Part shown: piece after piece, positions 48,372-57,941 of the stretch
Layout of the letters: each line of letters starts with the position of its first letter
Numbering within the stretch: the first letter of the stretch is position 1
Assembly: GCA_023423975.1 (NCBI GenBank)
Contig: JAFAEO010000001.1
Coordinates: 310,001-374,000 of the forward strand
Direction: 5' to 3'
From: Pseudomonadota bacterium
Lineage (GTDB): Bacteria > Pseudomonadota > Gammaproteobacteria > Burkholderiales > Burkholderiaceae_B
DNA length: 64,000 nucleotides
Program-made: the position numbers and the translations under genes
The notes under the pieces: generated by a model
The model's database searches: none
What the model was told of the DNA's origin: nothing
The model's input: only the letters and a program-made list of their open reading frames with translations

Positions 48372-49172
48372 CTAGGCAGACTCGTGCAATTTCCAATACA
48401 GGAAATTATGTTGCGGGCTGAACACGCGCCGATAGACCAGTAAAATAGCCAGCACGCATGCGATAGCCGAAGAGGCGGTCAGCAGAAACATCAGCAGGAT
48501 CTGGTAACGGATGGCCTGCTCGGGATCCTGTCCCGCCAGGATCTGGCCGGTCATCATGCCCGGCAGGCTGACCAGCCCGATCACCATCATGCTGTTGATG
48601 GTGGGCACCATCCCTGCCCGCACCGCCGTCTGCGCCGCTTCGCGATAGGCCTCCCAGCCGCTGGCGCCAAGCGAGAGCATCATCTCTACATGATCACGCC
48701 GCTGCGTCAGTTCACTGGTAATGCGATCCAGCCCCAGCGACACGCCGGTCAGGGTATTGCCCATGATCATGCCCAGCACTGGAATCACATATTGAGGGGA
48801 ATACCAGGGCTGTATACGCATGATCAATACCAGACCAATGGCCATGATCAGCCACGACGGTATCCAGATTGAAAACAGGGCATCAAATTGCATGCCCCGG
48901 TAACGAATGCGACTGCGGTTTCTGGCCGCAAGCCCGGCAATCACGGTCATCACAGTCATGATTGCCAGCACGATATACCATTTATCAGCAGCAAACACCC
49001 ATTTGAGAATCAGGCCGATGGCAAATAGCTGCACTACCATCCTTACAGAGGCAATCAACAATTGCCTTTCCAGCTTTAACCGCAACAGCAATGAAATCAA
49101 ACCGTTGGCCAGGATAAGCAATGCCGCCAGACCGATTTCCCCGATCGATATTTCCATATATTCAAGATTCAT
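48372..49172 (-). CDS. fetB: FetB/YbbM-like ABC transporter permease (UPF0014)
   Basis: A 266-residue membrane protein with about seven transmembrane segments. The family blocks IRYRGMQFDALFSIWIP, VIPVLGMIMGNTLTGVSLGLD and SLPGMMTGQILAGQDP are clear. FetB with FetA exports iron and improves oxidative-stress resistance in E. coli; other relatives have unknown cargo. It overlaps the ATPase gene by four bases, confirming the pair. Confidence 0.9.
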   Translation of the reverse strand: MNLEYMEISIGEIGLAALLILANGLISLLLRLKLERQLLIASVRMVVQLFAIGLILKWVFAADKWYIVLAIMTVMTVIAGLAARNRSRIRYRGMQFDALFSIWIPSWLIMAIGLVLIMRIQPWYSPQYVIPVLGMIMGNTLTGVSLGLDRITSELTQRRDHVEMMLSLGASGWEAYREAAQTAVRAGMVPTINSMMVIGLVSLPGMMTGQILAGQDPEQAIRYQILLMFLLTASSAIACVLAILLVYRRVFSPQHNFLYWKLHESA

Positions 49173-49888
49173 GCTTGCCTTCCTGCTATTTCATCGGTCG
49201 TGAGCCGACCACTATTCATGTGCCATACGCGATTCCCTACCCGAGCCTGTTGCTGTTCATCGTGACTGATCCACAGCGTCGCAGTCTGGTGGTTGTTGAC
49301 TTGCATCCAATGCTCAATCAGCTTTTCCACCAGTTGCGCCGTAGACTCATCCAGCGCCGAGGTAGGCTCATCCAGCAGCAAAAGACAGGGATCGAGCTGC
49401 AAGACGCGCAACAGGCACACCAGTTGCTTCTCTCCACCCGATAGCGTGTCCGAATCCTTGGCCAGAAAGGCGCCGGGACGGTCAATGGCGTGCAGAAACC
49501 GTTCAATTTTCTGCCGGTCGTACTTTTTATCCCGATTCACGGCAAGTCCGAAAGGGAAGGTCAGATTGCCTTCAACGCTGGTGTGCAGCAACACCGGGCT
49601 TTGCCGGATATAGGCAACCTGAGCCCGGTAGCGACAAGCGTCGGCCGGTTGCACCGGCTTGCCGTGCAGGATCAGTTCGCCGGCATCGGGCTTGTCCAGC
49701 AAGGCCAGGGTTCGTACGAATACACTTTTGCCGGACCCCGAGGCGCCGGACAGCACGATGCGATCGCCGCGCCCGACCGTGCAGTGCGCCGGATGCAGCA
49801 ATATTTGACCGTTTAAAGGGTCTTTGCGACTGAGATTTCTGGCCTGCAGTAGCGCAGGCGTCTTTACTTCTGAATTATCGGTTACCAC
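49169..49888 (-). CDS. fetA: FetA/YbbL-like ABC transporter ATPase
   Basis: A 239-residue ATP-binding subunit: Walker A SGASGSGKSVF, signature LSGGEKQLVCLLRVLQL, Walker B LLLLDEPTSALDE and the switch His in LWISHDEQ. It pairs with the permease gene that follows with a four-base overlap. Together they form a FetAB-type exporter, perhaps for iron, by family only. It lies downstream of the RyR-domain gene with 166 bp between, so a functional link is not supported. Confidence 0.9.
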   Translation of the reverse strand: MVTDNSEVKTPALLQARNLSRKDPLNGQILLHPAHCTVGRGDRIVLSGASGSGKSVFVRTLALLDKPDAGELILHGKPVQPADACRYRAQVAYIRQSPVLLHTSVEGNLTFPFGLAVNRDKKYDRQKIERFLHAIDRPGAFLAKDSDTLSGGEKQLVCLLRVLQLDPCLLLLDEPTSALDESTAQLVEKLIEHWMQVNNHQTATLWISHDEQQQARVGNRVWHMNSGRLTTDEIAGRQA

Positions 49889-50054
49889 AACTTATGCTTA
49901 CCATCGTTGACGACGGTGTCGCAGGACAACCGTCAAAAGGCTGCGGACCAATGCCGCGACACCATCGGGCCACAGTAAAGCGGGCTCATCGCCACTCACT
50001 GGGAACTGGCACAATATACACCGAAAGCGCGGCTCAGACACGCCATGAGCAGGC

Positions 50055-51797
50055 TCAAACGGCCGGTTTGGCGACGTTGCCTTGCATGAGGAATGGAATG
50101 CGCAATACAACGTCCCGGTCCTTCTGTTTTTCGGCCTCGGGAAGCATTGCCCATTCCAGCAAAGAAGGATGCAAGCGTCGCTGGTCATCACGCTGGGCGC
50201 CGTAGCGCCAGCCCGCCAGGTAGCGTTGCGCCATCCAGCGGGTATGCTCCACCTGTGCGAGCATCTCCACCTCATCGGCGGTAAATGAGAGCGCGTCCTG
50301 CGCACCCGCCCCCTGCTCCTGTGTTAGCGCCAGTTTTCCGCACATAGCCAGTTTGTAGGCAATATGATCCGCCTGCGCACGATTCGCGTCCTTGGCCTGT
50401 TCACCCAACCGATCCCACGATTGCTTATAAGCTTCGCTTTCGCTCAGAGACCCTTGCTGTGGCGCAAGTTGCTGCAGATAGTCTTCGTGAATGCTGCGCG
50501 CCGTGACGTCCAGCCGCTCCTGCGTAATCAGCTCCACCTGGCACACCGATTCCAGACTGCCAAAAAAGGTCAGGCGATTCAATCTGCTCTGCCGCGACTT
50601 GAGTAGCGCATTCAGGCCATCATTGTGATAATTCAAGGCGAACACGCGAAACGCAGCTGCGGGCGTCGCGTGCAATATTTCCAGTGATAGTTTGAGATTG
50701 GCCGAATCGTCGTCAAATGCAGCAATCACCACGGGGACAAGATGAGCCGGCGGATCAATGACGAACTCGTTCAAAATATGATCATATGCGCCATCAAATG
50801 GCATATATTTGATGGACGCCACCATTGCGGCGCCAGGATACTCGGCAGCCAGTTGCCTGCCTGCCTGCTCGGCGTCTGCGCCGTACACAATAATGTCGGG
50901 CGAAGCCGGATTAATCGTATGCATCACCTGCAGCGCCTGCACCAGCAAGGCTTTGGCCGTCTCTCCGGCACCAAAGACAATCAGCCGAAAGGCCGCATTC
51001 GGATCGCGCAATGGCTGGGCATAATCATAAGCAAGTCGTGCAAAGAACTGCCGGGCAATCATCTGATGGTGATTGAAAAAACGCAAATCAATGCCGTTTT
51101 TCTTTTCATCTTCAAAATAGTCTGATTGCTGCAGCATGGTGCTTACCTTGGCATTGCCTATATGCAAGAAACAGCGTACCTGATATTTGCCTGGGTGCTT
51201 TTGCGTAATCTGATGCAGTGCCCGCACCACATTGATGGTAGTCTGCTCTTTATCCAGAAAACAAATCATGAATCGCGCGCTGCGAATACCGGCGTCCTGA
51301 AGTACCGTGCTTTGCGTACCATCGCCGAAATATACAAGATGGCCATCACGCCGCAGTGCTCCCGCATTACAGTGATCTGCATCCAGCTCAATGGCCACCC
51401 CCGTTGTATCATGAGCGCGCTTCAGGTCGCCCAGCAATGCCCGGCCTTTTTGGTTAATGCCAATCACCAGCACCTGGTTGCGTCTGAACAGTAGCCGAAA
51501 TTGGGTGTAGTACTCAACAAAAAGCTTCTGGGCGATCCGGTACATCCCTGCCAGCAGCGCCAGCGTCACCACGATTTTGACCAATGTCAGTTGCCATGGC
51601 AGGTTTTCCGGCGGCAAAGAAGACGATACCGGGTCCGATCCCATCAGCGTTCGCAAGGTGCGATATAGTCTTTCGGGCAGATAGAGCCATTCATTGATTT
51701 GTGGGTAATGCTGTCCCAGGCCGTTCCAGGTCAACACGATGACGGCAAGCCCACCCAGCATGACCAGAATGCTTTTTGTACGGCGCGATAATTTCAT
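50055..51797 (-). CDS. Membrane protein with two Rossmann (TrkA-N-like) domains and a C-terminal RyR domain
   Basis: A 580-residue protein. Two transmembrane segments (about 9-27 and 68-90) anchor it; then a TrkA-N/RCK-like Rossmann domain (109-190; VLVIGINQKGRALLGDL, with Glu at the end of strand 2), a second Rossmann-like unit (271-340; RLIVFGAGETAKALLVQAL) and a C-terminal RyR domain (about 455-567) with EHTRWMAQRYLAGWRYG and LPEAEKQKDRDVV. RyR repeats occur in animal calcium-release channels and in bacterial proteins linked to nucleotide signalling and conflict, where their ligand is unknown. The gene starts immediately after the TIR-propeller gene (no gap), so the two are co-translated. 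Likely role: membrane sensor or effector for a nucleotide, possibly NAD-derived. Confidence 0.8.
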   Translation of the reverse strand: MKLSRRTKSILVMLGGLAVIVLTWNGLGQHYPQINEWLYLPERLYRTLRTLMGSDPVSSSLPPENLPWQLTLVKIVVTLALLAGMYRIAQKLFVEYYTQFRLLFRRNQVLVIGINQKGRALLGDLKRAHDTTGVAIELDADHCNAGALRRDGHLVYFGDGTQSTVLQDAGIRSARFMICFLDKEQTTINVVRALHQITQKHPGKYQVRCFLHIGNAKVSTMLQQSDYFEDEKKNGIDLRFFNHHQMIARQFFARLAYDYAQPLRDPNAAFRLIVFGAGETAKALLVQALQVMHTINPASPDIIVYGADAEQAGRQLAAEYPGAAMVASIKYMPFDGAYDHILNEFVIDPPAHLVPVVIAAFDDDSANLKLSLEILHATPAAAFRVFALNYHNDGLNALLKSRQSRLNRLTFFGSLESVCQVELITQERLDVTARSIHEDYLQQLAPQQGSLSESEAYKQSWDRLGEQAKDANRAQADHIAYKLAMCGKLALTQEQGAGAQDALSFTADEVEMLAQVEHTRWMAQRYLAGWRYGAQRDDQRRLHPSLLEWAMLPEAEKQKDRDVVLRIPFLMQGNVAKPAV

Positions 51798-54700
51798 TTA
51801 TGGATGCTCCTGCACGTTTTTCTGCGCCTGCTCAAGCAGCGTCACGGTTTTCTTCCTGACACTTTCATCCTTTACCCGATGAAGCTGCAGTTGAGTCATG
51901 CGTATCAGGTTATTGGCTACAAATGCGGTGTGCTTATTCTGACTGAAATACACGGCAAGCGCAGCCCGCGCTTGCGGATGAAAGCGCCAATAGTTGTAGA
52001 TCAGGCGCAACTGATCCAGATTACGGATGGGAAGTTGTTTTTCGATATAAGCCGTCAGCGGCACGGTGGAATCGGGCACCAAAGGGCGATTGTACGGATC
52101 CTGAAAGAACCATGACTCAGGACGCTGCGCCACACTGGGCGCGTCTACGACGGCCGCGGCGTCGTTGTCATATTTTTTGCCAAAGTAGATTTCACTTTGA
52201 TCTGCCAGCTCCTGCACCGGCCCAAGCAAGGCATCAGGCACCGCCCACACATTCAGTATTGACTGACGGCTGCGTGTGTCCAGCGTGACGATGTCCTTGC
52301 CATTAGGCAACAACACAACGTCGTCTATCCGACTGATGGCAAATGGCATCACAACCGGCATCCCGGTCTGAGTGTCATACATGGCAATGCCCTTGTCACT
52401 GCGTAGCTCCAGCGGATCGGAAGCAAAAAGCAGCTGGCCGTCCCGGGAAAATTTCAAATAACCGCCTGCCGCATCATTTCTGATTTTCTGCCCAACAGCC
52501 TGCTTGCGATCCAGGTTCCACAAGCGAATATATTTATTGTCTTCGGCCATGGCAAGCATATTGCCGTCCGGGCTCAATTCGGCCTTCGGTGAATCTCCCG
52601 CGGTAGGCAGCGTGAGGTGGCTGACAAAATCTTTCAGATCATACAGCTGGGCCATGCCGTTGAAAAAAGCCAGCAGGTATTTATTGTCTGGCGTGAAATA
52701 GGCGCCCTTGAGCTCGGTCTGCTCCCGGTGCAGTATCTCCCCGGTGGCAACCTGCTGCACCCGCCACTTGTTTGGCGACTCCAGAACCAGGATGGTCGAC
52801 AAGTCGGCAGACAGTTTATATTTCTCGTTTTTACGCAAGCCAAAAGTCTGCTTACGGTTTCCTGTCTCTATTTCCCAGATTGCCATTTTCTCGTCGTCAA
52901 TTCGGGAGGACACCGTGCTCCCATCATGGCTGAACGATATCACGCCTCTGACTGATAAGGGCTTGCCCATCGGCTTACCTGTTGTGGCACGATAAAACCG
53001 CAATGTACTCATACCCTGCCTGGGTTCGGAAATGGTGTAGACATAGTCCTGTTCGCTGGCAACGCCAAAGCGGTCAATTTGCTCCGGCGTGCGTATGAAA
53101 TCTCTGAGTTTGCTGTTGCCTCCCAGCGCTGCGTACTGCAGGTTATGACTATCTTTTTTCAAAAGCACAACGCCTTTGCCATCTGGCATGGCGCGAAAAG
53201 ACATCAGATCCGGGCCTAGATTCAATTGCGAACGCAATAATGGCGGCGCCAGATCAGTGACCAGAAAAAATATTCCTTCCTGATTCTCCACACGTTGTGT
53301 GAGGTCAGGAGACACATTGGCTACGTCATCACGCAGCATGGCCGAAAGGCTGACACCGGCGTTACCGGAGGTCACCGGCGTGTTGTTGTCGATATCGTAC
53401 ACAGTGTAGTTACTCTGCCAGACCACGACAAAAGACCTGCCATCTTCGTTGAAATAAATATCGTCTGGAATCAGCTGGCCAGCAACTTTGGCGATCTGGC
53501 TATCGTCGCGCCGCAAGTCGATGTGATACAGGCCGTTGGCCGCACGCACAAAAACATGACGTGCATCCGGGCTGAACCTTACCCAGATAATCCCGCCCGG
53601 CACCACATAATCCCTGGCCTGCTGCAGTTTTGCGTCAGCATCCATGGGATACACGCGCACACGGTTGTCATTATCCTCGGTCTCGTGAAATGCAATGGCG
53701 TTGCCCTGCGGAGCAAACAGGTAGCGTTGAGTGTTGCCGCCCTCGTGTTGTCGCACCGGAACCTGGTCAATTACCGTCAGTCGGTCTTGCGTATTGAAGA
53801 GCAGTGATTTGATGTACTGCATCTTGCCGTCGACGACATGCCAGCCCTGTATCACGAGCCACTTGCCATCCGCACCTGGCGCAAAGGAGACGATACGCAA
53901 ATCGTCGGGCGCTTTATAAACCGTCTCTTGCGGCTTACCATCCTGCCACTTTTCTATCGTGTTGTCCGCAGTCATAAAATACAGCGCGTTCTGGCCGTCA
54001 AACGCCAGTTTCGAGAAAGCGTTGGCTTTGGCGTCAGTCACTATGGCATGCAGTTTCTGCGCGTATGCATCCCATATCTGCAGGCCTCGCTGCTCGTTGG
54101 ATGTCGCATTAAGTGCCGCGATCCAATGGCCGTCGGGGCTGAACACGGGTGTTGAATCCAGTCTGGGCATCGGCGTCATGCCGTTCTGGCGCATCAGCAT
54201 CGATTGCAGGTATAGCGCGGTCCGTTCATTACCATAGCGGGCAGCGGCCGCCATATACGCAGCACCCTCTCCCACTTCCTTCTGATCAATCTTGTTCAGG
54301 CCAGACAAAAACAATGAGCGCGACAGCATGGTTTGCGCGGCATTGCGTTCTGTCCAGGCATATACACCCAGCGCCATTGCCATGACGGCCAGCACCCCGA
54401 TCACAACCGCAATCCGCTTGACAATCTTCGTGCGTTGCCTGGCCTTGGCCAGCTGATAGGCCTGATCGCGCTGGGTCAGGTCGCCCAGCGGCACGTCAAG
54501 CACACCCGCAATAATCTTGAGCTTGGCCAAATCAAGACGATCCTTGTACGCCTGAACGCGACGCTCCACTTCCTTTCTGGACAGGGTTCGGTCGCCCTGC
54601 AAAGACTGCCTGTAGGCTTCGGGCGTCGTAAAACCCTGGTCCTGCGTACCGGGCAGACGAACGTCCGCTGCGATAGGCTCCTGATTTACGCTGTGATCGA

Positions 54701-55169
54701 TATTGCCGGACTCATCTACACGATAACGCAGCACTTCCGGAAAACACTGCTGCGCAGAAGACTCTGTGCCGTATTCCGGTTCCCCGGCTAGAATCAGCGC
54801 AATAATCCGATCGCCCTTGCCGGTTTGTTTGAAACGGCGCAACTCTTCGCTTACATAAACAGAACGGGCCGATTGTGGTGAGCTCAGGTAGACTAGATAG
54901 GATGAGGCGTCAAGCGCTGCAGTCAGCGCCGAGGACAAACTGGCGCTAGCCGACAGTTCCTTTTCATCCTGAAAAACCGGGTAGATCTGCGCCGCAATAG
55001 GCTTGCCGGCGCGATTGGGTCTACCCACCAGGTCGGCAGGCACCTCGTAAGTTTCCAGTTCGTGATGCAGCCAGTCTGCCCATTTGCGCCCCTCCTGTCT
55101 GTTATCAGCGTGGCTGTAACTGATAAATGCCGCATAGGTCAGCCGGTTGTCTGCCGTTTCTTCGGTCAT
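51798..55169 (-). CDS. TIR domain - transmembrane - beta-propeller protein
   Basis: A 1123-residue protein counted from the ATG at 55169 (a TTG nine codons earlier is in frame). The N-terminal TIR domain (about 12-135) has AAFISYSHADNRQ, the BB-loop region PVFQDEKELSASASL and, in the third helix, SVYVSEEL, where Glu109 sits at the place of the catalytic Glu of TIR NADases (Tyr replaces the usual Trp). A linker with charged helices is followed by one transmembrane segment (about 249-272), placing TIR in the cytoplasm. The large C-terminal part (about 330-990) has WD40/propeller-like repeats (FSPDGHWIAALN, FSPDARHVFVRA, LSPDGNMLAMAEDN with RLWNLDR) outside the membrane. The stop codon touches the start of the RyR gene. 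A defence or stress-sensing role is inferred, not shown. Confidence 0.85.
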   Translation of the reverse strand: MTEETADNRLTYAAFISYSHADNRQEGRKWADWLHHELETYEVPADLVGRPNRAGKPIAAQIYPVFQDEKELSASASLSSALTAALDASSYLVYLSSPQSARSVYVSEELRRFKQTGKGDRIIALILAGEPEYGTESSAQQCFPEVLRYRVDESGNIDHSVNQEPIAADVRLPGTQDQGFTTPEAYRQSLQGDRTLSRKEVERRVQAYKDRLDLAKLKIIAGVLDVPLGDLTQRDQAYQLAKARQRTKIVKRIAVVIGVLAVMAMALGVYAWTERNAAQTMLSRSLFLSGLNKIDQKEVGEGAAYMAAAARYGNERTALYLQSMLMRQNGMTPMPRLDSTPVFSPDGHWIAALNATSNEQRGLQIWDAYAQKLHAIVTDAKANAFSKLAFDGQNALYFMTADNTIEKWQDGKPQETVYKAPDDLRIVSFAPGADGKWLVIQGWHVVDGKMQYIKSLLFNTQDRLTVIDQVPVRQHEGGNTQRYLFAPQGNAIAFHETEDNDNRVRVYPMDADAKLQQARDYVVPGGIIWVRFSPDARHVFVRAANGLYHIDLRRDDSQIAKVAGQLIPDDIYFNEDGRSFVVVWQSNYTVYDIDNNTPVTSGNAGVSLSAMLRDDVANVSPDLTQRVENQEGIFFLVTDLAPPLLRSQLNLGPDLMSFRAMPDGKGVVLLKKDSHNLQYAALGGNSKLRDFIRTPEQIDRFGVASEQDYVYTISEPRQGMSTLRFYRATTGKPMGKPLSVRGVISFSHDGSTVSSRIDDEKMAIWEIETGNRKQTFGLRKNEKYKLSADLSTILVLESPNKWRVQQVATGEILHREQTELKGAYFTPDNKYLLAFFNGMAQLYDLKDFVSHLTLPTAGDSPKAELSPDGNMLAMAEDNKYIRLWNLDRKQAVGQKIRNDAAGGYLKFSRDGQLLFASDPLELRSDKGIAMYDTQTGMPVVMPFAISRIDDVVLLPNGKDIVTLDTRSRQSILNVWAVPDALLGPVQELADQSEIYFGKKYDNDAAAVVDAPSVAQRPESWFFQDPYNRPLVPDSTVPLTAYIEKQLPIRNLDQLRLIYNYWRFHPQARAALAVYFSQNKHTAFVANNLIRMTQLQLHRVKDESVRKKTVTLLEQAQKNVQEHP

Positions 55170-55309
55170 ATTATCTTTATGCTGACAGGCTCCCAAGCCA
55201 TGGTTTTACTGTAGATCGGCGCTATAGACAATAGCCGGCCACCCGGTTTACGACAAAATGATGTATCGGATTGTGAATTCCTTATTGCGCTTGTGTTAGC
55301 GCGGCACGT

Positions 55310-55738
55310 TCACAACGGCTGCCACGGATCATAACTGGTGAAATTCCAGATGTTGCCTTCCATGTCTTTGGCGTCATAGGAACGCCCCGGGTAGCCTTGG
55401 TTATCGTAAGGCGGCTGGATAATAATGGCGCCACACCTGGCAGCATGCTCAGCATGGGCATCAGGGTCATCAACACGCATGCAAATGCACATGGTGATGC
55501 CACGCGCTTCGTCGGGTGTCAGCCAGTGATATAGATCCTTGGTTGGCGACTCCCGATCACTGCCCAGCATGATCATATTATTGCCAATAACCAGTTGGGC
55601 GTGATGAACGATATTCGGGTCTTTTTCGTCTGTGTAGACCGCATGGCGGGTAAACCCAAATGCCTCGCACAAAAAACGAATCGCTGCGGGCGCATCCTTG
55701 TACCGCAGACAGGGAATAACGGCGCTTTTTTCCAACAT
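55310..55738 (-). CDS. VOC-superfamily (glyoxalase/bleomycin-resistance fold) protein
   Basis: A 142-residue single-domain protein: VIPCLRYKDAPAAIRFLCEA start, AQLVIGNNMIMLG middle and SYDAKDMEGNIWNFTSYDP end, the last with the metal-ligand Glu. This is the PhnB/YfiH-like subgroup of VOC proteins, whose substrates are mostly unknown. The frame extends 24 codons upstream, but AGGAGG lies directly before the ATG at 55738. No operon partner. Confidence 0.88.
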   Translation of the reverse strand: MLEKSAVIPCLRYKDAPAAIRFLCEAFGFTRHAVYTDEKDPNIVHHAQLVIGNNMIMLGSDRESPTKDLYHWLTPDEARGITMCICMRVDDPDAHAEHAARCGAIIIQPPYDNQGYPGRSYDAKDMEGNIWNFTSYDPWQPL

Positions 55739-56031
55739 GATGATCCTCCTGATCCAGTCAGAACGGCAAGAGCAATCGGCACTTACATTTGGGCTTGAAC
55801 ACGCCAGCAAACGTGTACGTTCTTTGGCCCGGATTGCTCATTACCTCAATAGTGAATTTGCAGCATGATGCCCGCGCACATGTCTACTGGCGCGCCATGA
55901 CCGTCGCGCCGTATCCGTTGCTATTGCATGCCCCTCGCAGGCAAAAATCACAGCCAGCATACCAACTCAGGATGAGTAGCGTATTATCTGGCCATGACCG
56001 GTGGCGACAATGCTATACGATCATTGGTGCT

Positions 56032-57000
56032 TTATAGTTTACTGGGTTTCACGCCAGATGCCTTTGCAGCCTCGCCCCAGAATTTAATTTCTTTTTCAAT
56101 AAATGCCTGACTGTCCTGCGGCGAGGCGATGAAGACTTCATTGCCGATGGTTGCCAGTTTAGTTTTCAATTGCGGATCGCGCAGGATTTTTTGCATGGCA
56201 TCGTTCAACACCTGCACCGTATCGTCCGGGGTACCGGCAGGCGCAAGCAGCGCGATCCAGGCAGTTGCATCAAAACCAGGCACGCCCAGTTCGGCCAACG
56301 GCTTTACGCCGGCAAAGGCCTGGGACCCGCTTTTATTTGCCACGCCGAACACTTTAAGGCGACCATCCTGAACCAGGGGCTTGATCGCCGGCGCCGCTTC
56401 AAACATGACCGAGGTATCGCCCCCGACCAGACCTGCAACGGCCGCAGTCGCACCGCGATAAGGCACGTGCAACAAGTTCAGTGCAGTCTGGTGCTTGAAC
56501 ATTTCCATCGTCAGATGATTGGTCAGGCCAACGCCGCCAGAACCGTAGTTGATCTTGCCGTCATTCTGTTTCAGATAACTGATGAGCTCGGGCACCGTAT
56601 TGGCCGGAAAATCCTTGCGCGTTACCAGAAAAAGCGGCACTTTGGAAACCAGCCCCACTGCCCTGAAGTCCTTGAGCGTGTCATACGGCAGATTGGTGTA
56701 CAGCGAAGGGTTGATAGCCAGTGGCCCGGAAGCCCCGATCAGCAGCCGATAGCCATCCGGTTTTTCGCGTTTTGCCGCCTCCAGACCAATGATGCCACCC
56801 GCACCCCCCTTGTTTTCCACGACAAAAGGTTGTTTCAAATGCTTCGACAACTGCTCGGCCAGCAGTCGTCCGATAATATCGGTGGTCTGGCCACTCGGAT
56901 AGGGAATCGTAATGTGTACACTTTTTTCGGGGTACGCGGCATGAGCACCCACAGGCAATAGGGCAAGCAGGGTCAGCAATAGCGCGGGCAGTTTTCTCAT
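56032..57000 (-). CDS. Bug-family tripartite tricarboxylate transporter binding protein
   Basis: A 322-residue periplasmic binding protein with a signal peptide (about 1-22, ending GAHA), family start YPEKSVHITIPYPSGQTTDI and loop VVENKGGAGGIIGLEAAK. It lies 92 bp after the GntR/HutC gene on the same strand, and that regulator is divergent from an enoyl-CoA hydratase/PrpD/CaiB operon, so the protein probably captures the acid degraded by that operon. GGAG precedes the ATG. Ligand unknown. Confidence 0.92.
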   Translation of the reverse strand: MRKLPALLLTLLALLPVGAHAAYPEKSVHITIPYPSGQTTDIIGRLLAEQLSKHLKQPFVVENKGGAGGIIGLEAAKREKPDGYRLLIGASGPLAINPSLYTNLPYDTLKDFRAVGLVSKVPLFLVTRKDFPANTVPELISYLKQNDGKINYGSGGVGLTNHLTMEMFKHQTALNLLHVPYRGATAAVAGLVGGDTSVMFEAAPAIKPLVQDGRLKVFGVANKSGSQAFAGVKPLAELGVPGFDATAWIALLAPAGTPDDTVQVLNDAMQKILRDPQLKTKLATIGNEVFIASPQDSQAFIEKEIKFWGEAAKASGVKPSKL

Positions 57001-57092
57001 TTATGTCTCCGTTTATAACATTGTTGTCTCAGGTGCTTATTGTCTTGGCACTTTGTGTTGGCACTTCAACCGCGTGGGGCAAGGTATCGATT

Positions 57093-57827
57093 TCACGATC
57101 GTTCCCAGGTGGCCATCAGGCTGAACCGGTCTGGGATATAAAAATTATCGGATGCTGTCAGAAGCCGGCCGGCGTTATCAAAATACACTCTTAATATTCC
57201 AAGCGCCATATCACCAGGCTTGCAATCGACCAGGCCTGTTGCCGACTCCGGTACCCTTTCGGCGACCACTTGCTGGCTCACTTTATGGATTTGCTGGCCA
57301 TATTCGGACTGCAGAATACTGAACACGCTGGGATGATTGCCTTTTAGCTGGTCCCGCACACCGGCAAACGCCCGTGGCAAATAAACACGGGTATACGAAA
57401 TCACGGTGCCGTCCCGTACCAGCCGGCGATTGGTATGCAGCATAAGCAGTTGCATCCCGACCGGCACATGCAACCTTGCCGCTTCATGCGGGTCCAGGGT
57501 GACGATCTGTTCACCCAATACTTCCAGTCGGGTCTGCTCTGTATATCGCATCAGGTCCTGCAAAGAGCCGAAAGCAGATACAAAGACAGGCTCTGCAGCA
57601 ACGGGTCGGCTGGCAATGACCACGGTGCCGGAACCTGCTGTCCGCGTAATCAGCCCGGCCTGCGCCAGGCGGCGGGTTGCTTCCCGCACCGTATGCCGGC
57701 TCACGCCATAAATATGACAAAGTTGATGTTCCGTTGGCAATTGCGTGCCCACGCCATACCGCCCGCTCTCAATATCATTGAGCAACGTCTGATGAAGCCA
57801 GGCATAGCGCGGGAGGCGTTTTGTCAT
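57093..57827 (-). CDS. GntR/HutC-family regulator of the hydratase-PrpD-CaiB locus
   Basis: A 244-residue regulator: winged helix about 8-72 (PTEHQLCHIYGVSRHTVREATRR) and UTRA ligand domain about 90-240. It is divergent from the enoyl-CoA hydratase operon, and two TGTACGTACA palindromes lie in the 243-bp region between them. The same core occurs twice before the D-threonate-type operon, which has its own HutC-type protein, so the two repressors may share DNA specificity. AGGAC precedes the ATG. Confidence 0.92.
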   Translation of the reverse strand: MTKRLPRYAWLHQTLLNDIESGRYGVGTQLPTEHQLCHIYGVSRHTVREATRRLAQAGLITRTAGSGTVVIASRPVAAEPVFVSAFGSLQDLMRYTEQTRLEVLGEQIVTLDPHEAARLHVPVGMQLLMLHTNRRLVRDGTVISYTRVYLPRAFAGVRDQLKGNHPSVFSILQSEYGQQIHKVSQQVVAERVPESATGLVDCKPGDMALGILRVYFDNAGRLLTASDNFYIPDRFSLMATWERS

Positions 57828-57941
57828 GTGTCCTGTCTGGGTTAACTTTCCTGTCCTGCATGGCGCACGCCGTAAGCTACAGCTTTACCGCCCGCAGCAG
57901 CACAGCCATGCCTGCGTTGTGCAGGTAACTGTCATTCATAA

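Noticed and set aside
49169..55169. One operon joining FetAB with the TIR/RyR pair
   Set aside because: A 166-bp gap separates them and FetAB-type genes occur widely without TIR genes, so joint function is not supported.
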